Positions 8,204 to 16,320 of a stretch of DNA of 26,780 nt are shown here, in pieces (position 1 is the first letter of the stretch; each line of letters begins with the position of its first letter). The stretch is from assembly GCA_043767025.1 (NCBI GenBank), contig JAYUHK010000185.1:1-26780 (forward strand). Reading direction: 5' to 3'. Source of the DNA: JAYUHK01 sp043767025. Lineage in GTDB: Bacteria; Bacteroidota; Bacteroidia; Chitinophagales; Saprospiraceae. Both the position numbers and the translations under genes were made by a program. Under the pieces are notes generated by a model, which searched no databases, was not told the origin of the DNA, and saw only the letters and a program-made list of their open reading frames with translations.

Positions 8204-9070
8204 CTATTCTTGAGGGCTTTCCGCTTGGGCTTGGAGTTCTGAAAGCAAGTCGCAAAGTGCGTCTTTTATCAACAAGTGTCCTTCGTCGAGGACGTGGAGT
8301 CGGACGTTGGGCAAGCCTTCGGCAAGCCATTCGCCGGCGTAAAGCGGTACGATTTCGTCCCTTTTTCCAAAAAATAATTCGGTCGCAATCTGTGTTTCGC
8401 GCAGCAAATCCTTAACGCGGTCGGGCGAAAAAACAAAATCGTTGAGGGAAAGCCAAGTACAAAAGATGCGGTCGCGGCGTACTTTCGTGCTGATGTGGCT
8501 GTACGCAAAGTCGTGCTTGAACTTTGAAATTAACTTTATTCGGTACAAATAATCAATCAAATTGATAGCCCAGCGGGGTTTTTGGAGCAGCCCGCGCATC
8601 ACCCATCGAACTATTTTTTTCATAATTCGGGGCATTATCGTGACATTAAAAAATCCGTGCGTAGCGATTCCGTCGGGAGCGATGAGAAAAATTTTGTCTA
8701 TTTGCGAATGAAATTCAAACAACATCGTCTGCGCAATCCGCCCTCCGAAGCTGTAGCCCATGAGTGAAAATCGGTCTTTTTGCTCGGCACAGAGGATTTG
8801 ACGGATAATTCCAGCGATGTCTTGTTGTGTAAAATAAGATTTTTTCCATTCTGTTTGTCCGTTGTAAGGCAGGTCAATCGAAAAAATCGTATATTCGTTG
8901 CGAAGTGCTTTGCGAAGCGGCAAAAAAATAACTGCACGGTCGGCAAACCCATGGAAAGCTATGAGCAAATTCGGACCTTTTCCGAACCGCAAATAACTGA
9001 CTTTGGATTCTTCGTATTGCAGAAATTGCCGTTTTTTCAAAATGTTTCTATTGTTTTTATAAAAGTACAA
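8204..9070 (-). CDS. Alpha/beta hydrolase
   Basis: The reading frame has the complete hydrolase triad and oxyanion region: LLIAFHGF at 35-42, nucleophile S107 in GYSFGG, acid D238 in FGKRDEIVPL and base H265 in DEGHLL. The substrate is unknown. No signal peptide is evident, so it is likely cytoplasmic. The N-terminus is unresolved because no ATG occurs before the fold begins. The coordinates use a TTG at 9070; another TTG at 9040 (removing 10 residues) fits the usual start of the fold just as well. It is divergent from the DUF547 gene with very little space between them. Confidence 0.83.
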   Translation of the reverse strand: MYFYKNNRNILKKRQFLQYEESKVSYLRFGKGPNLLIAFHGFADRAVIFLPLRKALRNEYTIFSIDLPYNGQTEWKKSYFTQQDIAGIIRQILCAEQKDRFSLMGYSFGGRIAQTMLFEFHSQIDKIFLIAPDGIATHGFFNVTIMPRIMKKIVRWVMRGLLQKPRWAINLIDYLYRIKLISKFKHDFAYSHISTKVRRDRIFCTWLSLNDFVFSPDRVKDLLRETQIATELFFGKRDEIVPLYAGEWLAEGLPNVRLHVLDEGHLLIKDALCDLLSELQAQAESPQE

Positions 9071-9102
9071 AAAATAATCATCAACTTCCCTAACTTAACA
9101 TA

Positions 9103-9897
9103 ATGAAAAATAAAATTTGTTCAATCGTCCTTATTTTTTCTCTTTTTGCGGCTTGCTCTTCGTGTAGTTTGAGCCAATATGTGATGAAAAAAAAGTCGGT
9201 AGCAGCAGTTGCTTCTAATTCAAAACCTGTCAGCCACGAGCTTTGGGACGGACTTTTGCGGCAGTATGTGGCGGCGAATGGAAAGGTGGATTACAAAGGT
9301 TTTTTACGGGATAGTTCGCGCTTTCGCGGCTACTTGGATTTGCTGGGCAGCCACCACCCCAACGACGCGAACTGGACGGAAAAAGAGCAACTGGCGTATT
9401 GGATAAATGCGTACAATGCCTTCACTGTCAAGCTGATATGCGACCACTATCCCGTGGCGAGCATCAAAGATATTAAGAATGGAATACCGTTTGTGAATAC
9501 TGTTTGGGACATAAAATTTATCAAAATCGAAGGCGCAACCTACGACCTGAACAACATCGAACACGGAATAATTAGGGCAAAACTATTCGACCCACGCATC
9601 CACTGTGCGGTGAATTGTGCGTCTATTTCCTGCCCACGATTGTTGGCAGAGGCTTTTACGGCAGAAAAATTGGACGCTCAATTAGACTTTGCGGCGCGTG
9701 ATTTTCTAAAAGACCGCAGCAAAAACGTCCTGTCGGCAGATGCGGTGCAGCTCTCTAATATTTTCAACTGGTACCAGCCAGATTTCAAGAAATCTGGTAC
9801 TTTGATAGACTTTTTGAACCAATATACGGTCACAAAAATCAATCCGACGGCGAAAATTTCCTATTTGACTTACGACTGGAATTTGAACGGATTGTGA
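9103..9897 (+). CDS. DUF547 domain-containing lipoprotein
   Basis: The 264-residue protein starts with a lipoprotein signal ending in LFAAC (acceptor C18). The DUF547 domain has its characteristic motifs: AYWINAYNAFT at 98-108, DLNNIEHGIIR at 148-158, and HCAVNCASISCP at 167-178 with three closely spaced cysteines. The function of DUF547 is not firmly known; a cysteine-histidine catalytic role is an inference from the conserved residues. It is probably anchored in the periplasm or outer membrane. A perfect 9-bp hairpin lies in the coding sequence at 9778-9797. It converges on the minus-strand gene ending at 9915. Confidence 0.87.
   Translation: MKNKICSIVLIFSLFAACSSCSLSQYVMKKKSVAAVASNSKPVSHELWDGLLRQYVAANGKVDYKGFLRDSSRFRGYLDLLGSHHPNDANWTEKEQLAYWINAYNAFTVKLICDHYPVASIKDIKNGIPFVNTVWDIKFIKIEGATYDLNNIEHGIIRAKLFDPRIHCAVNCASISCPRLLAEAFTAEKLDAQLDFAARDFLKDRSKNVLSADAVQLSNIFNWYQPDFKKSGTLIDFLNQYTVTKINPTAKISYLTYDWNLNGL
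9778..9797. repeat. Perfect inverted repeat inside the DUF547 gene
   Basis: CCAGATTTC and GAAATCTGG pair over 9 bp around a 2-nt centre. The flanking GTACCAG and GGTAC offer an alternative register. It encodes residues about 226-232 (PDFKKSG), some 100 nt before the stop. It may be chance, or a transcript-shaping hairpin. Confidence 0.6.
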
Positions 9898-9914
9898 TGC
9901 TATTTTTTCAAAAA

Positions 9915-11117
9915 TCATTCAAAAAAACAAACTGTGCCGCCCACCCAATCTTTGTCTTTGTTGTAGCGCACGCCGACCATTTCGCCTTTGCTCATTCGAC
10001 ATATATTGTTGATAATCAACGGCTTCGGCGTGTCGGGCAACCAAACTGCCATCATGCGAATCTCGCACTTGGCTGCGCCTGTCGGAGTTTCGATGACGGG
10101 CGCGTAGTGTACTTTTTTTTGTAAAATATAATTTTTTCGGTCTTGGACTTCGTCCAAATCTTGCCTTGTGACGTTGATTTTTACGCCCATTCCTGCGAAA
10201 GAAAAAAGCGGTTTGAGAACATAATTTTCCAAATCCTCTGGATATTTTTCTATCGTATGCAAAAATCGTGTGGGCGGCACAAAAGGGTTGTTTTCTGCCA
10301 AAAGCGGCAGCGTATATTTGCTGATTCTAAAAAACCAATTCGGGTGTCCTGCCCATTCTACATCTACGTCGTCCTGAAAGTCAAACTCTCTGTGTAGGTC
10401 ATTTCGCTTCAACAATTCGTCAAAAATAACACGGTTGTAGATGCGTTTTACGACTATCCGCTCGCCGTTTTCGCCAAGATGGTACAGTATTTTTCCGTCT
10501 TTTTTGAGCTGGCTCAAGCACAAAACTTTGACTCCGAGCAGAGCCTCTGTGATGTAAAAATCTATCCCTGTTGATTGTTTTTCGGGTTCTATTTCGAGCA
10601 AAATTACGTCTTTGGGCGCGTGCTTGCCCACAATCGCTTGGCGCAAAATCTCCACATAGCCAGCAGCGTCCAAGCCGCCGAACATCGTAATGAAGTCCGC
10701 AGGTATGGTTTCAAAATGCTTGCGGTAAGCGTCCGCCAGCAGTGTTTGGAAAAAATAAAGCGACGGAAAGCCCTGAATCTCAATGAGTTGTGGTGTCAGC
10801 TCGCCGTGTTCGTCCGTGCAAACTCCAAAATCCAACTGCATAAAAAGCGACTGCCCTTCTTCTCCCGGCACGAACTGCGACGGCTCAATGGCTGCGTCCG
10901 TCTGGGCTTTGAAATCTGGCTGACTGATGGTATGAAAAATTTTGTCACACGCCTCCAACAATTTATTTTTGAACTTTTGAGGAACAAAAACAGGCGACTC
11001 GGATACCCGAAAACCAACCGAATGTCCTGCATACGTCGTGTCAATCGTATTCATCAGTGCTGCGTATTTTTCAGCCGTAAAAGCAGCGTTGAACGCTTGT
11101 CGTAGATTCGGTATCAT
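9915..11117 (-). CDS. ATP-grasp-like protein, putative carboxylate-amine ligase partner of a glutamine amidotransferase
   Basis: The 400-residue cytoplasmic protein, counted from the ATG at 11117 (a GTG at 11186 is the frame-extended alternative), is not a family I can name. The C-terminal third looks like an ATP-grasp nucleotide site: YVLKPLFSFAGMGV at 299-312 (lysine plus flexible loop), ILQKKV at 331-336, CEIRMM at 351-356 (acidic metal ligand plus arginine) and NNICRMSKGEMVGV at 370-383. Another acidic motif, LIEIQGFPSL (111-120), resembles the metal-ligand EIN motif of ATP-grasp enzymes but lies well before the nucleotide loop, which would suit a permuted arrangement. The gene follows a class I amidotransferase by 83 nt on the same strand. 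I infer that the pair makes an amide using glutamine-derived ammonia; the substrate is unknown. Confidence 0.6.
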   Translation of the reverse strand: MIPNLRQAFNAAFTAEKYAALMNTIDTTYAGHSVGFRVSESPVFVPQKFKNKLLEACDKIFHTISQPDFKAQTDAAIEPSQFVPGEEGQSLFMQLDFGVCTDEHGELTPQLIEIQGFPSLYFFQTLLADAYRKHFETIPADFITMFGGLDAAGYVEILRQAIVGKHAPKDVILLEIEPEKQSTGIDFYITEALLGVKVLCLSQLKKDGKILYHLGENGERIVVKRIYNRVIFDELLKRNDLHREFDFQDDVDVEWAGHPNWFFRISKYTLPLLAENNPFVPPTRFLHTIEKYPEDLENYVLKPLFSFAGMGVKINVTRQDLDEVQDRKNYILQKKVHYAPVIETPTGAAKCEIRMMAVWLPDTPKPLIINNICRMSKGEMVGVRYNKDKDWVGGTVCFFE

Positions 11118-11200
11118 GGTATTTGGATAGTGATTGTTGGACGATAAAAGTTGAATTATTTTGAAAAAACCATTGTATTTTTTCACAAATTAAGCATTCG

Positions 11201-12007
11201 CTAAACACAAATTTCTTGTAAATTTTCGATGGCATGGTTCAAAAAAGTCGGCAAAATGGTGCGGAAAGTGAGTGCGATTTTTTCGGGGTCGTGCGCGCTG
11301 TCGAGCATTTTTTGATACTCCGACTTTCCAAAATCGCGGATAATATTTTCTTTTCGCTCGTCTTCGGTCAGGTATTTTTCCATTCCGATTTCGTCCGCTT
11401 CGGGGTGAAATTGTGTGCCAATCATTTCTTCAGAAAAGCGAATTGCCATCAAAGCTGGATTTTGTCCTGCTTCTACGGTTTCGTAGGCGAGAATTTTGGC
11501 ACCTATTTTTTCCAAAACTTCTTTTTTAGGATTCAAAATTTGGAAATAACGGAAGTCCGCAGCGTAAAACGGATTGGGCAAAAACTCAAAAATATCGTCT
11601 TGAACTTTTGTTTTTTGGACTGGAAAAACACCAAATTTCATTGATTTTCGCTCTTCTATTTCTCCGATTCCGAAGTGAATGCACGCCAACTGAAAGGAAT
11701 GACAAATAAAAAAAACGTACTTTTTTTCATCGTTTTCGGCAGTCAAATTGTGCGCCCAAAGCTGATTTATGAGCGAAAAAAACGGCTTGTCCCAGCCGCC
11801 ATCGTACTCCAACGGACTGCCCGGACCGCCCGACGACAGGTAAATATCGAAACTTAAATCTGGTATTTCGTTGCGATGTCGCACATCGAACACTTGATAT
11901 TCGAGGGGCGTGCGGTAAGATTCCATCATTTGGCACAGGTAGCCAAGCCCTTTGTTGGCTACATTGTTATTGAGGTCCAAAATAGCGACTCTAATTGTTT
12001 TCATCAT
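11201..12007 (-). CDS. Class I glutamine amidotransferase domain protein
   Basis: The 268-residue protein has the class I GATase triad: nucleophile C102 in FFICHSFQ, H201 and E203 in TQFHPEAD, plus the oxyanion loop LSSGGPGSP at 57-65. The nucleophile elbow departs from the usual GxCxGxQ because both glycines are replaced (F and S), so glutaminase activity should not be taken for granted. It has no synthetase domain of its own and is not full-length GMP synthase. The next gene downstream is ATP-grasp-like, which would be the natural acceptor of ammonia. Two adjacent ATGs (12007 and 12004) are possible starts. Confidence 0.8.
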   Translation of the reverse strand: MMKTIRVAILDLNNNVANKGLGYLCQMMESYRTPLEYQVFDVRHRNEIPDLSFDIYLSSGGPGSPLEYDGGWDKPFFSLINQLWAHNLTAENDEKKYVFFICHSFQLACIHFGIGEIEERKSMKFGVFPVQKTKVQDDIFEFLPNPFYAADFRYFQILNPKKEVLEKIGAKILAYETVEAGQNPALMAIRFSEEMIGTQFHPEADEIGMEKYLTEDERKENIIRDFGKSEYQKMLDSAHDPEKIALTFRTILPTFLNHAIENLQEICV

Positions 12008-12019
12008 GCGGATTTATAG

Positions 12020-12060
12020 AATAAAAATAAAATCGGGTTCAATATCCGATTTTTATTTCT
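12020..12060 (-). terminator. Candidate terminator after the outer-membrane receptor gene
   Basis: On the minus strand AAAATCGG and CCGATTTT (12053-12046 and 12036-12029) form an 8-bp stem with a 9-nt loop, followed by a T-rich run (ATTTTTATTCT). It lies 32 nt past the receptor stop and just before the amidotransferase start. A further inverted repeat, CCGATTTTGG (12067-12076) with CCAAAATCGG (12099-12108), spans the stop codon. Confidence 0.5.
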
Positions 12061-12091
12061 ATTCCACCGATTTTGGGACGATATTTTTTTG

Positions 12092-14569
12092 TTATCCACC
12101 AAAATCGGAATCTGATTGTCCGCTACTGCGTCTTTCTTTTGCTTTTTTGAAGACCGATGCGTCGGCTTTTCCGAAGGGTATCTGAAAACTTATTTTGTAA
12201 AAACGAATGTCGCGACGGCGCATAGTTTCTTGATAAAAATTAGTAAATTGATAAGCTAAAATTTCTTTTCGGGTATTAAAAATATCACTCACACTCAACA
12301 CGATGTTGGCTGCGCCGCCAAAAAATGTTTTTTTGACCGCAAAATCTACGTTGCCCGTTGGGCGACGCTCGCCCTGCACGAGGACACGCCGCCCGTCGTA
12401 ATTGCCTTGCAGTTGCGCCGAAAAATTGCTCGGAAATTTGTAGTTCAAAGTCAATTTTCCGTCCAAAGTCCAGCCTGTGGCTTTTATTCCGTTGGCTTCC
12501 AACTCTGTGTTATAGACGTTCAGACCGCTCGTAACGTCCATATTTTTTCCTACCGCAAAGCGAACCGTATTGTCCAAACCGTAGCGATAAGAGTTTTTTC
12601 CGTTGATAAAAGTAGTCAATATCACCGTTGGATCATTCGGAAACGGCGAGGCGAAAGTCGTAATTACGTTGCTTTCTTGCCGAAAATAGAGCGAAGCCAG
12701 CCAGTTGTTGTTGCCTACCAATTTGTTGTAATTGAGTTCGGCGATGTTGATAAATTCGGGTTGCAGTTTTGGGTTGCCGATGCGGATATTTTGGCGGTCG
12801 TTGGTCATAATAATCGGCATGAGCTTCATGAAATCGGGGCGATTTATTTTTCTACTGGCGTTGAATTGTATTTCTGAATTTTTTGTTAATTTTTTAGAAA
12901 AATAAGCCGACGGAAAGAAAGCATTTTTCAAATCTGCCACACTTTTGGGATAGTTAAACCCAAACGAAGGCGAATTATCGAGCCTCGAAGTACCCGTCAG
13001 ATGAGATTGTTCATAGCGAACTCCGAGCTGGTAGCTGATGCCGTGCCAGCGATTGGTGTAGGTCGCATACGCCGCATTGATGTAGTCGGTGATGTAGGCG
13101 TTCTGCGAAACGTTGGATTGGAGTTCGTATTTTTGCGTAGTGTAATTGAGTTGATTGAAAAAATACTGCTGGTCGCGAATGTTAGTAAAGCTCCGCAAAC
13201 CCATTTCTATTTTGGACGAATCGTTCAACGGATTGACATAGTCGAGTTGTAAAGTCAGCTGTTGTCCGATATTTCCGCCATTTATTTGCACCAATTCAGG
13301 GAAGTTCGGTAGTGTTTGTCCGTTTTTATCCAAGCCTGTGGTCGTCCATTTTGCGACGTTGGACGTGTTGCCCCACTCAAAATTTGCGTCTGCCACTAAT
13401 TCTTTGCCTTTTTTGCCATACGTTTTTTTCCAATTTATCTGCGTTTGGTAGCGCAAAAATACATTTTGTGGGCGCACAGTCCGCGCGCCACTGTAAAGAG
13501 CCGAGTCCCGAGTTTCGGTCGGATAAATATAATTTTGGTTGGAATTGACATTGAATGCTCCCCTCACGATATTGCCCGACACAATCAGCGTGTTGCGATT
13601 ATTGACCGAATATTCTACCGATAAACGCCCGACTTGGTTGGAATTATTAAATTTGGTGTTGGTTTTTTGGTCAAAAAACACACTTTGGTCGCTGGCTTTG
13701 CGGAAAGCATAACTGTTGGTTGGGTTGTTGGACCAGCTAAAATTGTAAAAAGTTGTCACGTTCCAACGCCCTTGCCGGACGTTCAGATTGGCAGTTCCGT
13801 TGTAGCGGTTGCCGGTAGCGATGCCGAAAGCCAAAAATCCGTTGTAGCCTGTTTTTTTATTTTTCTTCAAAATAATATTCAAAATACCGCCAGAAGCCGC
13901 CGCCTCAAACTTCGCAGACGGATTGGAAATAACTTCCACGCTTTCGATTTGGTCGCTCGGGATTTGGTTGAGCGTCATCATCGTCGGTCGCCCGTCCACA
14001 TAGACAGTCGTGGAGTTGTTGCGAAGTTGGGCGTTTCCGTCCGCATCGACGGTAACAGAGGGGATATTTTTGAGGACATCTTCCGCCGTGCCGCCCGTAG
14101 CAGTGATATTTTTTTCTACATTGAATATTTTTTTGTCCAATCCCAACTGCATCTGCACTTTTTCGGCAGTCACTTCCACCTGTTTCAGCACCTTTTCGTC
14201 GGTTGCCAACGCAAGGTCGCCCAAGTCAATTTCGAGATTGTCGGGCGGCGCAATCACGTCATTTTTCGTAAAACTTCGATAGCCGATGAACGAAACCTTG
14301 AGCTTTACGGCACCCAACGGCAGCTCGTCTATGTTGAAATCGCCGTTGCTTTTCGTCAAGCCGCCGCCGATGAGCGAGTCTTTTTTGTTAATCGTTTTAT
14401 ACACCACGACCGAAGCGAACTCAATGGGTTCTTTGGTGGTTGCGTCCAAGACCTTTCCGTACAGTCTGCCGATATTGCCGAGTCCGCGTTGGGTTCTGCC
14501 TGTGGACGGTTGCTGCGCAAATAGTGTGACGCTGACGAAAAGTAGTCCTAAAAATAAAATATTTTTCAT
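12092..14569 (-). CDS. Outer-membrane beta-barrel receptor (CarboxypepD_reg, TonB-dependent plug, OMP_b-brl family)
   Basis: The 825-residue protein starts at the ATG at 14569, which gives a clean signal peptide (MKNILFLGLLFVSVTLFAQQ); the longer frame to 14638 is rejected. Residues about 35-115 form a carboxypeptidase-regulatory-like beta-sandwich (LYGKVLDATTKEPIEFASV). About 125-235 are a TonB-type plug (EDVLKNIPSVTVDADGN, VYVDGRP, IESVEVISNPSAKFEA, GGILNIILK). The rest is a beta-barrel of alternating aromatic strands. There is no SusD partner next door and no SusC-like signature, so glycan uptake is not supported. The ligand is unknown. Its promoter lies at the 3' end of the preceding gene. 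Confidence 0.9.
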   Translation of the reverse strand: MKNILFLGLLFVSVTLFAQQPSTGRTQRGLGNIGRLYGKVLDATTKEPIEFASVVVYKTINKKDSLIGGGLTKSNGDFNIDELPLGAVKLKVSFIGYRSFTKNDVIAPPDNLEIDLGDLALATDEKVLKQVEVTAEKVQMQLGLDKKIFNVEKNITATGGTAEDVLKNIPSVTVDADGNAQLRNNSTTVYVDGRPTMMTLNQIPSDQIESVEVISNPSAKFEAAASGGILNIILKKNKKTGYNGFLAFGIATGNRYNGTANLNVRQGRWNVTTFYNFSWSNNPTNSYAFRKASDQSVFFDQKTNTKFNNSNQVGRLSVEYSVNNRNTLIVSGNIVRGAFNVNSNQNYIYPTETRDSALYSGARTVRPQNVFLRYQTQINWKKTYGKKGKELVADANFEWGNTSNVAKWTTTGLDKNGQTLPNFPELVQINGGNIGQQLTLQLDYVNPLNDSSKIEMGLRSFTNIRDQQYFFNQLNYTTQKYELQSNVSQNAYITDYINAAYATYTNRWHGISYQLGVRYEQSHLTGTSRLDNSPSFGFNYPKSVADLKNAFFPSAYFSKKLTKNSEIQFNASRKINRPDFMKLMPIIMTNDRQNIRIGNPKLQPEFINIAELNYNKLVGNNNWLASLYFRQESNVITTFASPFPNDPTVILTTFINGKNSYRYGLDNTVRFAVGKNMDVTSGLNVYNTELEANGIKATGWTLDGKLTLNYKFPSNFSAQLQGNYDGRRVLVQGERRPTGNVDFAVKKTFFGGAANIVLSVSDIFNTRKEILAYQFTNFYQETMRRRDIRFYKISFQIPFGKADASVFKKAKERRSSGQSDSDFGG

Positions 14570-14700
14570 ATAAAAACAAAGTAAATTAATTCCGCGAAAC
14601 AGCACGAACTGCCAAAAAGTTGTGTTTGCGAAAAGCAATGAGAGCTGTTAGACGGCAAACCTTTGGTTAAGTTTAAAGCGGATTTTGAAAAAAACGGTTA

Positions 14701-14732
14701 CAAATATACCGTCCGAATTTTTTGGGACTCAA
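14701..14732 (-). promoter_or_regulatory. Promoter of the outer-membrane receptor gene
   Basis: Minus-strand TTG (14732-14730), 21 nt, then TATATTTG (14708-14701) match the Bacteroidota consensus. The -33 element overlaps the stop codon of the glycosyltransferase gene (14729). The predicted transcript has a leader of roughly 125 nt before the ATG at 14569. Confidence 0.6.
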
Positions 14733-16285
14733 TATTTTACGCCAAGTAAAGTACCGGCTTGGAGTAATTTTGGTTGTTGGTCGAGTTTTTGGCGACAGTT
14801 TTCTTGGATATTTTCCCAATTTTTTCCTGTGAAAGAAAAGGAATTTCCGTTGTGCAGCACATAATAAGGACGCGAAACGTCCATTTTTTCGGGTAAAAAT
14901 TTCGTATAATCTTCAAATGTCCTGCCCTGCGGCTCGAATCGGTACCAGTAAGTGGCGACATTCACTGTAATCTTATCGGTCAAAATAATTGCATTTTTTT
15001 CTAAAGAATTTATCCACGCAATTTCATTTTTTTTATTCTCTGAATACGGATTGTTTTTAATATTTTTTTGCATCAACAATCCAAAATGAACGCAAAGAAT
15101 CCCCAAAATACCAATCCACGCAAACCGATGAATTACTGTATTTTTACTCACTTTGAGGCACATCAAAGCACTTGCGGCGGCGTAGATTTGCCACAGCGGA
15201 CTTGCGCCCATTTTGAGTAAAACACTGCTGACTATTGCTAAAAAAATAGCGTAAAAAATAGTTGTAAAAAATTTATTTTGTGACAGTGCTTTTGCAGATA
15301 CAAATGCCAAAAAAGGAACTAAATACAGATAATGGCGCGGGTCTGTACACATCGGAATATAGCTGCTCGGCGAAATGGTCATAAAATTCGCACTCATCAG
15401 CAGCGCAACCGTCAGTATCCACTCGCGCCGATGTCGTGGCGAAAAAAACGTGACTGCGAGCAAACCACTCAACAGAATCCCGTTTTCGAGGAGTATTTTC
15501 CACAATACGAACCCGATGCGTTCCAAGACTATTTTTAGCGGAAGCACGTCGTAGCTGCAATCATTGAGATAACTGTTGAGCCGAATTGTTTGGAATCGAG
15601 TGCCAATATTTCCTGTTAGAAAATAAATAAATAAAAAATATATTGTAAAAAATATGACAGCAAATAAAACTGACTGAAGCCAAAATTTTCGATCATTTTT
15701 TTTGTAAAAATCATAAAAAAACAAAATCAGCCAACAAGGAAAAGTCAAGATAACGGTTTCTTTGCAACAGAAAGCACCGAGTAAGCCTGCGGCGAAGAAC
15801 AAAGCTCGCCGACGGTCGCCCCAATCAGTTTTCAGATACGCCCAGATGCTCAAAGTTATCCAAAAAGCCATCGGCACATCGGTCATCAATTTGTCGGAAT
15901 AAAAAAGCGTCCAACTGCTCGTAAAAAACAGCAAAGTCGCCCAACATTTTGCCTCCAAAGAATCTTTTCGGAGCAAGTCCAACATCAAAAAAAAACTGCC
16001 GAAAGTATAAAGCAAAGCAGGAATCGCGCTCACATGGTCAGAAATCCCAAAGCACCTGTAAAGCAATGCCAATGGCGCAATCAGTCCCCAGCGATAAGCA
16101 AAATGTTCGCCGTGCAGGTCGAGGCGTGCGTGCGCAAGGTCGTTGGCGAGCTGCGCATAGAGCATATCGTCGTAGCCGTAATGCCCAAAAAAACCAACAA
16201 AATGATGCAACAAAAGCAGCGAGCCGCCGCCCAAAAGCAGCAAAAAATTCGATTTCGATAGGTACGCGAGCAAGTTGGCTTTCAT
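14729..16285 (-). CDS. GT39/ArnT-like integral membrane glycosyltransferase
   Basis: The 518-residue protein, counted from the ATG at 16285, is strongly hydrophobic with about ten or more membrane segments. The first luminal/periplasmic loop has GYDDMLYAQLA (37-47), matching the acidic catalytic motif of the PMT/ArnT family (GT-C fold). The second loop has SDKLMTDVPMAFW, another family landmark. Such enzymes move a sugar from a polyprenyl-phosphate donor to a protein or lipid acceptor in the inner membrane. The acceptor is unknown. It follows the J-domain gene by 35 nt and may share its transcript. The last 120 residues are soluble-looking. Confidence 0.82.
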   Translation of the reverse strand: MKANLLAYLSKSNFLLLLGGGSLLLLHHFVGFFGHYGYDDMLYAQLANDLAHARLDLHGEHFAYRWGLIAPLALLYRCFGISDHVSAIPALLYTFGSFFLMLDLLRKDSLEAKCWATLLFFTSSWTLFYSDKLMTDVPMAFWITLSIWAYLKTDWGDRRRALFFAAGLLGAFCCKETVILTFPCWLILFFYDFYKKNDRKFWLQSVLFAVIFFTIYFLFIYFLTGNIGTRFQTIRLNSYLNDCSYDVLPLKIVLERIGFVLWKILLENGILLSGLLAVTFFSPRHRREWILTVALLMSANFMTISPSSYIPMCTDPRHYLYLVPFLAFVSAKALSQNKFFTTIFYAIFLAIVSSVLLKMGASPLWQIYAAASALMCLKVSKNTVIHRFAWIGILGILCVHFGLLMQKNIKNNPYSENKKNEIAWINSLEKNAIILTDKITVNVATYWYRFEPQGRTFEDYTKFLPEKMDVSRPYYVLHNGNSFSFTGKNWENIQENCRQKLDQQPKLLQAGTLLGVKY

Positions 16286-16320
16286 GGAGAGGAGGCAGCT
16301 AAAAAGCACTAATTCAGTTC

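Noticed and set aside
13634..14524. 296-residue plus-strand open frame opposite the outer-membrane receptor
   Set aside because: It lies wholly inside a well-supported gene on the other strand and its translation has no domain.
12092..14569. SusC-type glycan importer
   Set aside because: No SusD homologue or glycan-degrading genes are adjacent, and the protein fits the shorter OMP_b-brl receptor group.
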